Shown here in pieces: positions 1-12,266 of a stretch of DNA of 64,000 nucleotides; within the stretch, counting starts at the first letter, position 1, and each line of letters starts with the position of its first letter. Location of the stretch: positions 1 through 64,000 of the forward strand of contig JAUCBJ010008501.1 of NCBI GenBank assembly GCA_032718475.1. Reading direction: 5' to 3'. The stretch comes from Nemertoderma westbladi. Taxonomy: Eukaryota > Xenacoelomorpha > Nemertodermatida > Nemertodermatidae. The translations under genes and the position numbers were made by a program. The notes beneath the pieces are model-generated. The model was given only the letters and a program-made list of their open reading frames with translations. It was not told where the DNA came from and did no database searches.

Positions 1-2039
1 TGTTTTTGTCCACCCGCTAAAAAGGTCCCTTATCGCGAAAAAAAACGCAGCAGTGAAATATGGTTCCAAAAAATGAGTCCATTGTTATTGGCTTATGTTA
101 AGATGTTTAAAATCGCAGGTGCTCAGCTGCGCAATAATCAGTTCGAATAAAACTTGATTGAAGTTCATAACCACGGTTCATCATCATTCAGATCAATTGA
201 GGATGAATCAAGAAGATGAGGCTGAATCAACTGAGGAACTGATAGAAGTTCACATCACATAATAGACCTGACATTCTTGTGGCCGTAAAGGTCATCATCA
301 AATCCTAGAAACAACATTACTGTGTACGGGCAGTTGACATTGACATTACCCGCTGAAATCGTGTCAGTTAGGCCTTGTATGGTATAATAGTTCATAATAA
401 TTAAATTGGCCGCTAATTTAAATACGTCATATTCCAGAATAATTTGGCTTCTTGTCGGTTATCTTTGTTAGAATAAGTGTGGTATGTGTTGTTTAACTTC
501 TAACAGTTTTCAACTTATATGTTGTGAGGGTTGTTCTGGTTTGCGTTCTGGTTCGGGTTTGCTTGCTTTTTTTAAGGAGCGGGAACTTTAATTAACTACA
601 AATGTGGGGAATTCAGAACATTTCAGCGCTTTTGAAACTCAGATGATTATCGCAAATCGCGACCAAAGTGAAATACATAACGATAAAAAACTGATATATT
701 TTAATTCCAACGCTACCACCTCGCTAGTATTCTATAAATTGGTTTACTTACACTTATTATCTATCATGCTGAACACAAGTGGTAGACCTACTTATAAAAA
801 GTAAGCACTTCGCAAACCTTCTTGCTTCTTGTTTTTGAGTATGCTCGGTAAGCGTAAAGCAAACAGATCACGCACAAAGTTTTAAGTAAAAAATGAAGGC
901 CACAATGATTACGCACGCATTATTTCCTGTGCGGTCCCCCCAGAACTATACTCCCAAGAGGAAACTGTTACTCGTGTTGGAGTGTATGATGCTGACATCA
1001 TCAATACATAACTGCTTAAGTACAATTGGAGTGATTGGTAAGAACTTGGTAAAAACGATTAGAGACTGTTATTATCATTAAGGTGCAATTTAAAAGTTGT
1101 TATGATATAAATAAAGAAGCACCTAATGACGAAATTCTAATTTTTGGTTGAAGCAGTATGCCCCCAACCCCTCGATTGCACTCTTCCACAGGTCCAAAGG
1201 AGGTATTGTGAATATTACTATCCTACTATAATATTTACAAATTAGTCGTAATTTGTAACTGCTGCTATTAGCAACAAATTATTGCAGCAAAACCTGGAGC
1301 AATGTAATTTAATGGTGTAATCAATGACTCAGTAATGGTAATTTTCGACTCATTATTTTGTAACCTTTGATTTGCCATTTTCGAAAGAGCAATTTTGTAA
1401 CCTTTGACTCTTTGTAACCTTTGACACGGAATCCAAACACCCCCCCACCCCGCGCCAACCCACCCATAGCCCTACAAACAAGTGCATTTTAATTTCTTAA
1501 TAATGCTCTATTCAGTTGTATATTTCCGCAAACATAATATTTTACGGTACCAGCGAACAAATACAAACATCATCCAATCACATTATTTATTTCACTAGTT
1601 AATGTTCACACAACGTTTACTTCGATTTCTTTGCTTTACGATTGGTCCCTCGCTTAGCCATTCGACGATTTGATTGGCTGAGTAGAATAGCGGAGGTTTT
1701 ATGTAAGGCTGCCATCTCGTACCGTTTGGGGTCGTTTATCGGTATGGAATTGACAAGGCCGCTCACTGACTTATGGACAGCTCGTGGGTCCCAGTCCTTC
1801 CTTATTGCAACAGAGTGGATCTGTTTGTTTCTGGCTCGATTGATTCTTCCTGTGGAAAAAAATCAAACAAACAAGAATTATGACTTAATTACGGTACGGT
1901 AGGCTTAGGCAAAGACATCACTGTATAGAGTAAAGTAAAAGAAACTACAGTAGTTACATTACCAGCTGTTATTATAATGTAAAAGTGGTAAGCCTTTTAC
2001 AAGTGGTAACATATTGATTAAAAATAACAAATTATTTGA
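1..2039. other. no gene recognised
   Basis: AT-rich sequence with scattered short ORFs (for example 604-804 and 1642-1902) that show no domain, no repeated composition typical of protein and no splice context I could support. A run of C bases interrupted by A lies near 1441. I see no RNA gene or complete mobile element here. Confidence 0.5.
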
Positions 2040-2335
2040 GGGTCTTTCAAGATCGAAGAAAAGCAAGCACTTTCTGCTGTTATATTTCACTTTGATGTTT
2101 ACCGCATGTGAAAAATACCTCAAACCAAAACAATAAACTAATTAGTATATGTACATGTTATAAGATAGAAATAAGCGCTATAAAAAAAACACTTAATTAG
2201 GATAAATAAAAATAAAAATAAAAAATATATCTTCACATATAAAATTCTAATACAATTTCGACCGAAAATTGAAAACCTAGAATTCTTCACATCGGCGAAA
2301 TAAAGTGTTTCTGACACCATAATATTTTCACACCA
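2040..2335 (+). repeat. decayed fragment of the MULE-like 1.55-kb element
   Basis: This stretch follows, in the same order, an internal part of the element at 24212-25757: a segment around CACTTTCTGC, the block ACCAAAACAATAAACTAATTAGTATATG, then a segment containing CGACCGAAAA and TTCTTCACAT. It has many mismatches and lacks both ends, so it is an older partial copy. A minus-strand ORF over it (2138-2320) is not a gene. Confidence 0.6.
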
Positions 2336-3230
2336 GTACCAATGATATACATATGAAGTCTCAAATAAACTGTAGATTATGATTGGTCTGTTGTAATATA
2401 AAGATATTAAAATACATGTTAAAATACACGTTGTACTATGTTTTTTGTTAGTTTGTGGGGTGTAAGACTCTATTGTTTACCTGTTTATTTTTTTATAAAT
2501 TACATGTTGTCAGTCATAAAAACTGACATATTACTTGAATAGCGGAGTAAAGAATGCTTCATTCAAGTTTAGAATACAATGTCGCTCTTTAGATGTATTA
2601 GTTAAGGAGTGTTCCTGCCTACATTTATTATTTGATTTGTTAAAGGAGGCCTATTTTAAAGAATATAAGGGCGGGGCGTGTAGCGTTCAATAACTATATA
2701 ATATTTAAAATGTTGCAGTAGTCCAGTTGTAGTATGTGAGATTGTACATTGTGTAAGACAGCTTGCGGTTGAGATACTAAAATTTAAGTAAAGCTGCGTC
2801 GGGATTCTTAATGTAATTTCGTAAATAAATGTTATTATCAACCCAGTTTAAGAGATGGCGTTTAGCTCATGTATTTAGTACATAGAGACACGCTGCTATG
2901 CTATGCGCCCGGCCCCATCCCTAGAAAACACTAAACACATACAATTAATTATATAAATTGTTATTGAAAATAAATACCAATAAATGGTAAGATAATTTTG
3001 TGGAAAGTGATTTAATCTAAATCACGCCATATTAATCACATACCACTGGTAAAGTACGCCCAAAGTTCATAAAAACACCTTTAGAATCATGGTGAAGGAA
3101 TTATTCTCACCCCGTTTACTTTCCACTTAAACAAGGTATCAACAATGCACATCCAAGAACAAGGAATCCAGGGTACGAACTCCAAAGTACAGAGTTCACT
3201 CCGTGGTTGACTGATGACGGGATATTGTCA
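2336..3230. other. no gene recognised
   Basis: AT-rich spacer between an old repeat fragment and the promoter region of the KLF-like gene. No coding or RNA feature is supported. Confidence 0.4.
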
Positions 3231-3239
3231 GGCCGTTCC

Positions 3240-3500
3240 TTTCCTTTGATTGGCTCTACTAAAAATACATTCCACACTCAATTGGTTGCTATTATAAACA
3301 CTCCCTTCTATGGCTGATTCCTTACATAACGGGAGTGACGTAGCACAGCACGCCAAGGAAAGGGTTGTCACACAGCTAACATGTGAGATGTCGAAGGCTA
3401 TTGGACAACGGAGCTGGCATGGAGCGCTGTTATTGGTTTGATATTTACACGCCCCCTCACTAGTTGTGATCAGGTTGTGTAATAAAGATGACTAGAGGAG
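3240..3500 (+). promoter_or_regulatory. probable promoter region of the KLF10/11-like gene
   Basis: Within 420 bp upstream of the start codon there are several promoter-like words: ATTGG boxes (inverted CCAAT) at about 3249, 3281, 3399 and 3433, a TATAAA at 3293-3298, a CRE-like TGACGTAG at 3336-3343, and a C-rich KLF/SP-type box (CGCCCCCTC) near 3451. The clustering is suggestive, because KLF10/11 genes are inducible immediate-early-type genes. The transcription start is not determined; a 5' UTR of roughly 200-330 bp would follow. Basis: motifs seen; function inferred. Confidence 0.35.
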
Positions 3501-3653
3501 AGGGAATTCCATGGTACTGTATGAATGGATGGGTATTTCAGCTCAGTACTCTAGCTATCATTTTGTCATAAAATAACAAACACCTTCTTACAGTCTTATG
3601 CTTTGTATTATTAAAGGAAAAGTTAAAACTGATTTATTATTTAGCAACTAAAC

Positions 3654-6037
3654 ATGACGAAGTTCGATATTGAGATTGAGGGTAACTGTGACTCTAACGG
3701 ATACAGCATTACCCCTCCAAGTTCCCCTGAGTTCGATGCTTCCAGTTACGCCAACATCCACGATAGAGACATTGACGCGGCGGAAAGCCTCTTGGCAATG
3801 AGTTGTCTCGATTCAAACTCACAACACAGTGACCAGTTCCCTCTGGGAACTAAAAACTACAAGCCGATACAACAAAGAATCCCCGACAATTGTCTTCCTC
3901 ACAAAAAGCGCCACAACTCACTAGGCGCTTTAGAGGCGAGTTCCGCAAAGAAACAACGCCACTATATAACTCCTGTGACGTCATACTCTTGCCCGGTTTC
4001 TCCGGCGACTGTCACCGAACCTATTAAAGCGCCAAAAAAAGCGCCGCGCGAGACGATAGCGAGTAAAATAGCCCGATTAAATCGCGCCAACATAAAAACT
4101 ATATCGGAGAATGCCGCCATGGAGGTGCTAATTACAAAGCAGAAACTAATGCTTCGACAGACGCTGGGGGGCGTTGCGCCACAGCGGTGCAACCCGGTGC
4201 GTCTGCCGCTGCCTGGAGCTGCCGGGCGGCCCGTCGGTAAACAGGCGACCATCGCCCCATCGGTTCGCAGACAACAAACCCCGGACGCACTGCGCACAGC
4301 GACGGAGCCTAGCAGCGCTGCCAGTACGGGGATATACATAGTGGGGGATAATCCGGCGCAGAACTTAACCCAGATATTCGTGTCCAACACATCAGGTGAG
4401 TTACTAAACGCCTACCGGTAGGCGGTAGCTGCTATTCTAACAAGACTAGTACAGTAGTATTATATACTGCGCTACAGCACTAGGTACCTACCTACCGGTA
4501 GTAGTGTTGATTTAAAGGAAAAGCAGGAAGATAGTTTAACTTACCAAACCAGAGTTTTAACAACCCTAACAATCTTAAATCCTACCCCCCCCCCCCCCCC
4601 CTTTTGTTAATTGTTAATTTTAATAATTTAATATTTTTTGTTAATTCTCCTATGACCTAACTTCAAGCCTAACTCGTAAAATTATAGAAAATGTTTCTGT
4701 TTAGGTGATGTTATGGTGCTGGTTGGTAACGGATTGGATAGGAAAGCGATTCGAATACAGAGAAACGATGCGACTGTAAGCGAACAGATTATGGGAACGA
4801 ATCCCGTTACAGTGAACCCAGACAACCGAACAACATCACCACAATGCCAACCAATAACGCCACAGCACCAACCCGCAGTGCCACAGTACCAACCCGCAGT
4901 GCCATCGTACCAACCCGCAGCGCCACAGCACCCACCCACTGTGCCACAGTACCAACCCACTGCGCCGCAACAACAACCCAATGCGCCGCAACAACAACCC
5001 ACTGCGCCACAGTACCATCCGACAGTGCCACAGTACCAACTCACTGCGCCACAGTACCAACCCACTGCGCCGCAACAACAACCCACTGCGCCACAGCACC
5101 AACCCACTGCGCCACAACACCATCCCACTGCGCCACAACACCAACCTACTGCGCCACAGTGCCAACCCACTGCGCCACAACAACAACCCATTGCGCCACA
5201 GCACCATCCGGCAGTGCCACAGTACCAACTCACTGCGCCTCAGTACCATCCCACTGCGCCACAGTACCAACCCACTGTGCCACAGTATCAATCCACTGCG
5301 CCACAGTGTCCGTCCACTGCGCCACCCATCCAGAGCCCGAAACTCCTCCAACCGTTAACCAACTACGCCCCGATCCAACCCTCCCAATGTATCCCCCAAT
5401 CCGACCCAACCCAACCCATTCACAGTCCCTACCAGCAGCTGTCTACCACCCCAACCCCAGGGACAACCACACCGGGCATCCAGCTCACGCCACATCGCAC
5501 GCCGCCCACGCCACCCTGCGTACAACGCGAACGCAACTACCTATGTGAGCAGTGCGGTCGCAGTTACCTTAAGAGCAGCCACTTAAAGTCCCACCTGCGG
5601 ACCCACACTGGAGAGAAACCATACGTGTAAGTCAATAATTATTACTCAGGATAAATCGAATCCCTATCTAAAGATATTTACTATTATTATATTAATAACT
5701 GGTGTAATTATTTTTTTACCCTTCTAGACCAACAGCAATGTTACAACGAGATTATAAACAAACAATTATTATCTAATTAATTGATTTCCGTTACAGCTGT
5801 ATATTCCAGGAGGAGTGCAGTAAGAGATTCGCGCGTTCCGACGAACTGGCCCGACACACCCGCACCCACACCGGGGAACGCCGCTACCAGTGCGCTGTCT
5901 GCGCGCGGCGGTTCAACCGCTCAGACCATCTCCGGAAACACGCGCGGCTCCATGTCGCGGTTCCCACGATACAACGGAGTTCCAGACTGGTTCGGGCTGT
6001 CCTACCGAGACCTGTAGAGCAGCCGGCGGCCTATTAA
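3654..6037 (+). CDS. KLF10/11 (TIEG)-type zinc-finger transcription factor, three exons
   Basis: The exons are 3654-4395, 4705-5626 and 5797-6037. The introns are 309 and 170 bp with donors CAG|GTGAGT and CGT|GTAAGT and acceptors TTTAG and TACAG; the spliced frame is 634 residues and ends in TAA. Residues 20-27 read TPPSSPEF and 41-50 [10 protein letters not shown], resembling the TPPxSP and Sin3-binding (AAxxL) motifs of TIEG proteins. Residues about 291-451 are a Pro/Gln heptad repeat. Three C2H2 fingers follow: C528/C531/H544/H548, C556/C562/H575/H579 and C587/C590/H603/H607, joined by TGEKPY and TGERRY linkers, with KLF helices [16 protein letters not shown] and RSDHLRKH. Family knowledge: such proteins bind GC/CACCC boxes and usually repress. 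Odd points: finger 1 has CX2C and finger 2 CX5C where KLFs normally have CX4C. Other KLF9/13-type assignments are possible, but the N-terminal motifs favour KLF10/11. Confidence 0.85.
4585..4601 (+). repeat. poly(C) tract in intron 1
   Basis: Seventeen consecutive C bases inside the first intron of the KLF-like gene. It is one of about ten long C or G homopolymers in the window. Confidence 0.9.
4833..5330 (+). repeat. coding 21-bp minisatellite (heptad PQ repeat)
   Basis: About 23 copies of a 21-bp unit lie in frame inside exon 2 of the KLF-like gene. They encode TAPQxQP-type heptads in which the fifth position alternates among Tyr, His, Gln and Cys. Because the unit is a multiple of three and poor in stop codons, other frames on both strands are also open; those ORFs are not genes. 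The repeat makes a flexible Pro/Gln-rich linker between the N-terminal repressor motifs and the zinc fingers. Confidence 0.9.
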
Positions 6038-6265
6038 ATATGATACGGAACTTAATTCCTAGCGCTGCTGCGCTTCTATTGACTATTAATTATACTGTGC
6101 TAATAACTTTCAGTTTCAGTAACAACTGTCTATTAAAGAAGCTGCTGACAGTTTTGTTTCATTACTTTGTATTGTATTTGTATATAATAATTGCATCAGG
6201 GATACTGTATGTACGGAATGGTGTATTAGTACTTAATTAGATTTTAGATTTGCACACCTAATATA

Positions 6266-6271
6266 AATAAA
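6266..6271 (+). terminator. poly(A) signal of the KLF-like gene
   Basis: AATAAA lies 229 bp after the stop codon. A second AATAAA is at 6403-6408 and may be an alternative signal. Confidence 0.55.
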
Positions 6272-7388
6272 TATGCACTCAATATTATTGTTATTAAAAC
6301 GAGTTTGTTTCACTGTTCACTGTTTACAACGACGATCTTGCGACCTATTGGACAGATAAGGCTCAGTCTTTAGCGGCGGTATATTGAATTTATATACGTA
6401 TAAATAAAGCAATTACAAATGCTAAACCAACAGTGTTTACTAACAATACGTGGCTCGCCCCTTATAGTCTTACAGCTTACACGGGTAATGATCTGATTTT
6501 ATTGATTGATTTTATTTATTAGTGACTGATCACGCCGCTATACCGTTTCAATGATCAATCAAATGTAAATTTACATACATAGAAACATCGGCCAACACCC
6601 CATTCACCCCCATTCCCGGCCCACCACCCACACCCCTACTAACTCGCCAATTCACCCCCATTCTCAAGGTCAAGACTACTGTATCTTTCGGCAGACGTTT
6701 AGGGAATCTCAACGGCTGGCCACCACATTCCCTCTCGCAGCGTGCTGCCATGGAACAACATCAAGCACAGACTGATCACTTCTACGGTAGCAGTGGATTG
6801 GAAGCAAGTCGCATTGGCAGTGCCTGCAGGGTGATGTTGGATTTAGGAATAATTTGTTATCGAGGTGGTGCAATAATAATTCGGTTGTTAGATTAGCTGA
6901 TTTTATATTAATGCTATGAACCCTGCGCAGCTTCCTGGTGTATGAATGCATGTACCGTCACGCGGTGTCGGTAGTTGAGACTAAAAGCCGTAAGAGGTCA
7001 CTACAGTAAGGAAGGAGTGCCAGATACCGCAGGCTCTACTGAGTTCCGGAATAACCTCCATACGTAGCACCATGTCCACTACAAATAAACCAATAAAGGG
7101 GAAAGGAGAAAGCCTGTTAGTTACCATTACCAGCGTGTTACAATAACTGTGACTAATGTACAACCTGAAATGGATTTTTAGGTTCATTTTGGTTAAGGGT
7201 AGTTGGTTAGACCCAAACCATGCATGTATCCCTTGCCATTATTGGCGCGGGGGGAAAATGGTAGGATCCGAAATTCCACGAAACATCTTAAATTAGGAGA
7301 CAGGGGGGGGGGGGGAACTCGACCAAAATCCCCGTGGTGAATTAATATCCCGCCTCAATGTTAAATTCTCATTACTCAAATTTAGGGA
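6272..7388. other. no gene recognised
   Basis: Intergenic sequence. Minus-strand ORFs at 6548-6951 and 6981-7187 show no recognisable domain. A poly(G) run sits near 7303. Confidence 0.4.
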
Positions 7389-7389
7389 A

Positions 7390-7598
7390 AGGATCAGGTT
7401 ACAGTAGCACGTTATTTTAACCAAAACAATAAACTAAGCACAATAGAACAGAACAGGTTACATCTCCACACACCCATCTCCATGGGAAATTCGACGCAAG
7501 TAACATCTGATTACTCCCAAAAATAAAACTGTATTCTGTTCTATTGAGTATCGTTTATTGTTTTGGTTAGAATAACGTGCTACTGTAACCTGCTCATT
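7390..7598. repeat. hairpin (MITE-like) made from two inverted GGTTACA cassettes
   Basis: About 60 bp at 7390-7450 reappears inverted at 7537-7598. Each arm holds GGTTACAGTAGCACGTTAT, then AACCAAAACAATAAAC and ATAGAACAG. The same cassette occurs singly or in tandem at many other places in the window, but here it forms a near-perfect hairpin with a loop of about 85 bp. Confidence 0.7.
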
Positions 7599-7626
7599 TA
7601 AAAAAAAAGGTACAATTAATATACAT

Positions 7627-9627
7627 TAGAGTTGTAACAGAGACTTGTCACTGATCTCTGGATTCTCTGGACAATTTTTTGGTCTCAGAATAGGTCTCTG
7701 GTTCCCTGGTTTATAAAACAGATATCTTACCCAGAGATCAGTGATTTTACAAATTAGAAATATATATTTAAAAATAGATCCTGTACAACACAAAATGTGA
7801 AATTATGATTATTTTTCACAATTTTTTTACAATTAATAATTTCTTTAATTTTGAACTATTTTTAATACTCCGCTTCAACAAAATTATATCTTCACTTTTA
7901 CACTATTTTTCATCTAACTCTAAAATAGACTCCAACTAAATGTACCGATAATCTTCTATTTAATGAATTTAATTTATATTATTTAATTTAATTGCGCCTC
8001 GGGAATGGCATTAAACCGGTAAAAACATACGTGGTAAATAATAAAAATATAATTAATTGATAAAATAAAAAAGAGTTAAGAAAGAAAAATCGCGTTTAGC
8101 TGTTAGACTCGGCCCAATATGTCAGTGACTTAGCGTTTTGTTTGCAATGTAAAAGGTGGTAGAGTGCGGCTGGCTCTCCACAGAGCAGACATATACAACT
8201 TCCCGTATCGGGGGCGTGAAACCGGGTAGTGGCGCAGATTTTGTGGTGGAAACCGTGGACCGATACCCTTGTTGCGACGTGTCGGCACGTTTGGTTTGGT
8301 TCGGTCCACTTCCGGTTCTGGAACCCGGGGCTGTTCGAGAATTCTGGAGGAATTTCCTGGTTTTTGGCGACTATGTCACTTCTATACTTCTGCAAGGAGG
8401 CCGTTTCGTTTAAGCGTAGCTGGGAAACGATGTTCTCTACAAAAGTATACCCACCACAGAGCGCTATAACTAAACGGTTACGAGTCGTTTTATGCAATCC
8501 AAGAGTTTTCTTTAAATAGTTGCATGTTACGCTGTCTATTTTATACAAGTTTCTTGAAGTCAAATGCGGCCAAATTAACTTTATGTTGTAGGTTATAATC
8601 GGTCGGATCTTTATATTGACTACTTTGAGAGCTGTTTCTAGCGAGAGTGAACGCGGATTTTTAATAGTGTGGATAGACAGGATGGATTTACAGCAGATAT
8701 TCGAGATATGATTCCAGAACGATAATGAAGTTTGAAAAGTTACGCCTAAATATGTATATGCATTCAATATCTTTACAGGTTGCCCATTGTAGAAGAACTC
8801 GTCCGCTTTACAAAGCCTGCCGCCCCGGCGGAAGTTTATTACGGCATTAATTAATTTAAGGTGAGTTTAATTTTAAGTTAAATTAGGACCTAAAGAGGGT
8901 TCTTCTTTAAGGATAAGGGTGCTTAATTAGAGCTCCGATAATGTTTAAAATTGAAAGAAAGGGCTGTTCTCCATTCAATTTGTTATAGGATAGATAATAT
9001 GACGACCAAATGAAGAGAGCGAGCGTAACGAGGCTTGTAAATGGAGCGAGTAGAGTACTATACCTGTGCACTGTATTCGTAAATGACTAAGTTTATTTTA
9101 TAGTACATTGAATGAAATGTATATGATTTGAACTATAATTGTAAAATAAGTGCCTTTAATTAACAAAGTACCGGTACCTATGGCGCAAAAAAAATTATGT
9201 AACATATTATTAACAATAACAAAATAAGAAGGAATTAATAAACAAATAACCAAATTAATATTAATTCCCCAAACTGTACGAGCGCTTATTTTCTTCCAAT
9301 GGTAATAAGTTAATTGTTGTGGGGTGAGTGACGGTGAATTAAATATATTTGTGCATTATCATATTGTCCTATTTACATTATATATTTCTTACAATGGGTA
9401 AGGGTTGAAATGGGTTGGCGTTGGATTTACTGTAATGCAATAATAGAAAAATAGTTCTCAGTCCGTGTATGTACGTCTGTTTGTGCGATAGGCAGATAGG
9501 GGGCTTAATTAGATTGCAAGTACAAAAATAAGCAAAGTCTCTGATCTCCGGTATTTTTCAAAATAACTCTCTGGGTAGGTCTTTGGTTCACCGGGATTAA
9601 GAAAAACAGGTTTATGTTGCAACTCTA
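7627..9627. mobile_element. hAT-like TIR element with 8-bp target duplication
   Basis: The ends are TAGAGTTGTAACA and its imperfect inverse, and both sides carry the direct repeat ATATACAT (7619-7626 and 9628-9635). An 8-bp duplication is typical of the hAT superfamily. Subterminal CTCTGG-rich stretches are also inverted. No hAT transposase is visible; the interior holds a LINE reverse-transcriptase fragment on the minus strand, so the element is non-autonomous and about 2.0 kb long. Confidence 0.75.
8096..8880 (-). pseudogene. LINE reverse transcriptase, C-terminal part (5'-truncated)
   Basis: The minus-strand frame has the motif FRRGGRLCKADEFFYNGQPV followed by the thumb-type motif YLGVTF, then a conserved-looking thumb/C-terminal region and a final C-X2-C...H-X4-C cluster (CLLC...HLLHC), ending at a stop at 8098-8096. 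These are the RT thumb and zinc-cluster regions of Jockey/CR1-like non-LTR retrotransposons. The catalytic YADD box and the endonuclease are absent, so it is a dead 5'-truncated copy. It lies inside the hAT-like element. Confidence 0.8.
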
Positions 9628-9639
9628 ATATACATGATG

Positions 9640-10455
9640 ATTTCGCCTTTTTATTTCCTAATTTTTACAATTAATTGTAACACGAAAAAGATGTTGTTAC
9701 AGAAACAGGTTCTCGAATTACCGAAATTATACATGGCGTTGTTGTCCATGTTTTGGTTTAGGTTTCATTTCGTCCAGTTTGATCGCAGTCAACTTTTTCT
9801 GAACATATCAATCATGTTTACAGGTGATCTATAAGTTTTCATAGTTTCTACGTTTTACAAAACTGTTTTGCAGTGCATTGGCTTACAATTTGCTCAACAA
9901 TTCCCTGTGAAAAGCCGCCCTACTAGTACCGACATCAAGTGGCTTATCATTAAATTTAGCTCAAAGAAAACTCTATTGAGAAAACATGGTTCAGGTCGGG
10001 TCTCGCTTGACGAAAGTGGGATAAATGTAATCGAGTCTCATTTTATAGACAACCCAGAGACTTCTCTAAGGAAGGCTGGACTCCTTGGGTTAAGTAAAAG
10101 CACCGCAAAATGAGTCATTAAAAATTTAAACTTAAAAAATTAAGCCGTACAAGTTACAGAAATTTCATGGTTTATGTAACATAAACCTGTCCAACTGACC
10201 TTAGTAACCGAGTGAGAAGGACGTATTGAGGTTTATTGGAACATTTATTACCTTCTTGGGTTTTTTTATGTATCTAATTAGAATATTAAAACAATCCATG
10301 TTGGTTGCCATATTTTATATCTTATCACCAATTTGCAAAAACTTGTACATTCTAGCTTTCCAATGACACCATAAATATAATTACTGAAAATTATTAATAT
10401 GAATCTGCCCAAATCAAAATACAAAAAGAATCAAATTTTGTGGGACACCCTGTAT
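9640..10455 (+). pseudogene. mariner/IS630-type transposase N-terminal fossil
   Basis: The ORF at 9868-10113 reads like the paired helix-turn-helix region of mariner-type transposases: a segment with FPVKSRPTSTDIKWLI, a GSGRVSLDE linker, and NPETSLRKAGLLGLSKSTAK. Beyond a stop codon the frames continue with VIKNLNLK and KPYKLQKFHGL, the usual continuation. The stretch TGTGGGACACCCTGTATA at about 10439 resembles a mariner terminal repeat. No catalytic DDE region remains and no left terminus was found. Domain recognition is from memory of the family. Confidence 0.6.
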
Positions 10456-10525
10456 AAGAAAATCAAAGGGGTAAACGATCGACATCAGAAAACTACCCGA
10501 CTGAACTAAAGTATGTTGCAGACCT

Positions 10526-11597
10526 CGGGGGACAATTATTGCCCACGGCAATCACCCCCCCATTGACACTTACCAAAAATTGCCAAATAAATAAGGTCGT
10601 TCCTAACCAATTAGCAAGTTACTAAAGTTCCCAACTTGTTACATCATAAAAAAATATTTTATATAGCTAAGTCAAGTCCATTTTATATATTTTTTTAAAT
10701 CCTGTTTGCTAATTATTAATGTGCTCAATAATTCCGATAATTCCCAACTAAGGTTGTAAGGTATACCAAAGTTCTCCATAATGTTTTACTAATAAACAAA
10801 ATTCTGTGAAAACTACTGAATAAAATTTCATAAGATTTTGCAGGCAGATGAAGCTGAGGCTATCATTTTGTTTGTTTACATTTTACAATTACAACAACAA
10901 TTTATGTAAACAATAGGCCCTACATAGCTTTTGACTAAAATGTCAAAAATTAATAAACTATTTTTGTAATAGCTTCTCAAGGAAGCACGGTATAATCAAA
11001 ATTCTAGTTCAGCATAGGCTAATCGTGATTTCATCCAGTAGTTCCTCAGAAAAGTGTACCTTTGTGTCAAAAAATAGTGTTAGAGAAAAAGAAAATCAAA
11101 GTTTCAAAACTTCCCGCCATTATTTTTTATAAATGGACGGATGCCTAAAATTTCCGATAAAAAATAAGGGGTTTTCCTTTCCTGGTCGGTGATTTCATTT
11201 CCGATGTTTGAGTTTGGCTAATTCTAGACTGTGTGTCTGTCTCTTAGGCTGTCTGTCAGTATGTTCTAATATAAGCAAGAACCAAACCTAACTAAAAATT
11301 ATCAATCTGAGTTGTCGTGGTCAGGGATTTCATTTTTGATGATTGTTATCTTGTTTTAACACAATCTAGACTGTCTGTCGGTTTAGAAGTGATGATCAAG
11401 GTTGAATATGATTGAATATAGGTTGAATAAAACTTGAATTTTATAAAACCATAGGAAATCATTCAAATGATTTCAAGATATAAAAATATATATTCTGTAA
11501 ATTAAGATATAGGGGGGAAATTGTCCGGTGGCAATAGTCCGGGGGCAATTGTCCGTTGGCAATAGTCCGGGGGGAAATTTTCCGGGGGCAATTGTCC
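10526..11597. mobile_element. possible short TIR element with GGACAATTGCC ends
   Basis: The left end has GGGGGACAATTATTGCCC. The right end (11512-11597) is a cluster of repeated GGGGGCAATTGTCC/GGCAATAGTCC words in the opposite orientation. The inverted arrangement suggests a non-autonomous DNA transposon of about 1.07 kb. No target duplication was identified and the interior has no coding signal. Confidence 0.4.
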
Positions 11598-12266
11598 TAG
11601 TTCCGAGAAAACTAAAAACGTTTTTTACTACAACACAAGTAGCTTAACGGCAGGTTAAAACTAACCTGTTTTATATGTAAATCGAATTCCTTTGCCATCC
11701 TTGTTTCCAGATATGGACACCGAAGTATTATTAACACTCGTGCTAAACTTTAGATTGTGTTTGTTGGTAAGATGACCGGGTTCTCGTGAAAAATCCTATA
11801 AGATTAGTTAAATGTTGTATTGCTGTATTGAGATTGTTAAATATTTATTATATTCTACTGATAATTACAGGTACCGGTAGCTAAATGAGAAGCGCGTTGA
11901 ACTTCTTGACATTGGGATGCAATGCTGCAATGTAAAGTGAAGTAATACTGTAATAGACCTACAGGCCTATCTATACTTGAGGCTTAGAAGTTGAAGTAAA
12001 CCCACCAGTAGGCGGCAGGTAGTAGTTTCTATACCGGTATAACTTTTAGTTGATGTTCTTTGGTTGGTTCGTTAAAAACTCAATAGTCTGATAGTGCTGT
12101 AGTGTGCGTCTTAAAATGACATATATACTGATATAGGCCTAGTTAGTTCTGTAGTTAAGCTTACAGCATAGGGCCCTATCAGGGGAAGTCACAATACCGT
12201 GCCGATGGACATTTTTTTTCAAAAGTGTCCCAAAACACCGTTGGGTTTCAGAAACACTGAAGTACT
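11598..12266. other. no gene recognised
   Basis: Spacer containing several TACCGGTA and TAGGCCTA palindromes. No coding, RNA or complete mobile element is supported. Confidence 0.4.

Noticed and set aside
604-2841. Short ORFs in the first 3 kb
   Set aside because: Length and composition are as expected by chance in AT-rich sequence and no domain is recognisable.
4682-5548. Minus- and plus-strand ORFs over the KLF-gene minisatellite (Cys/Gly-, Trp/Arg- or Thr/Ala-rich)
   Set aside because: They are other readings of the 21-bp repeat; the spliced zinc-finger frame explains the region.
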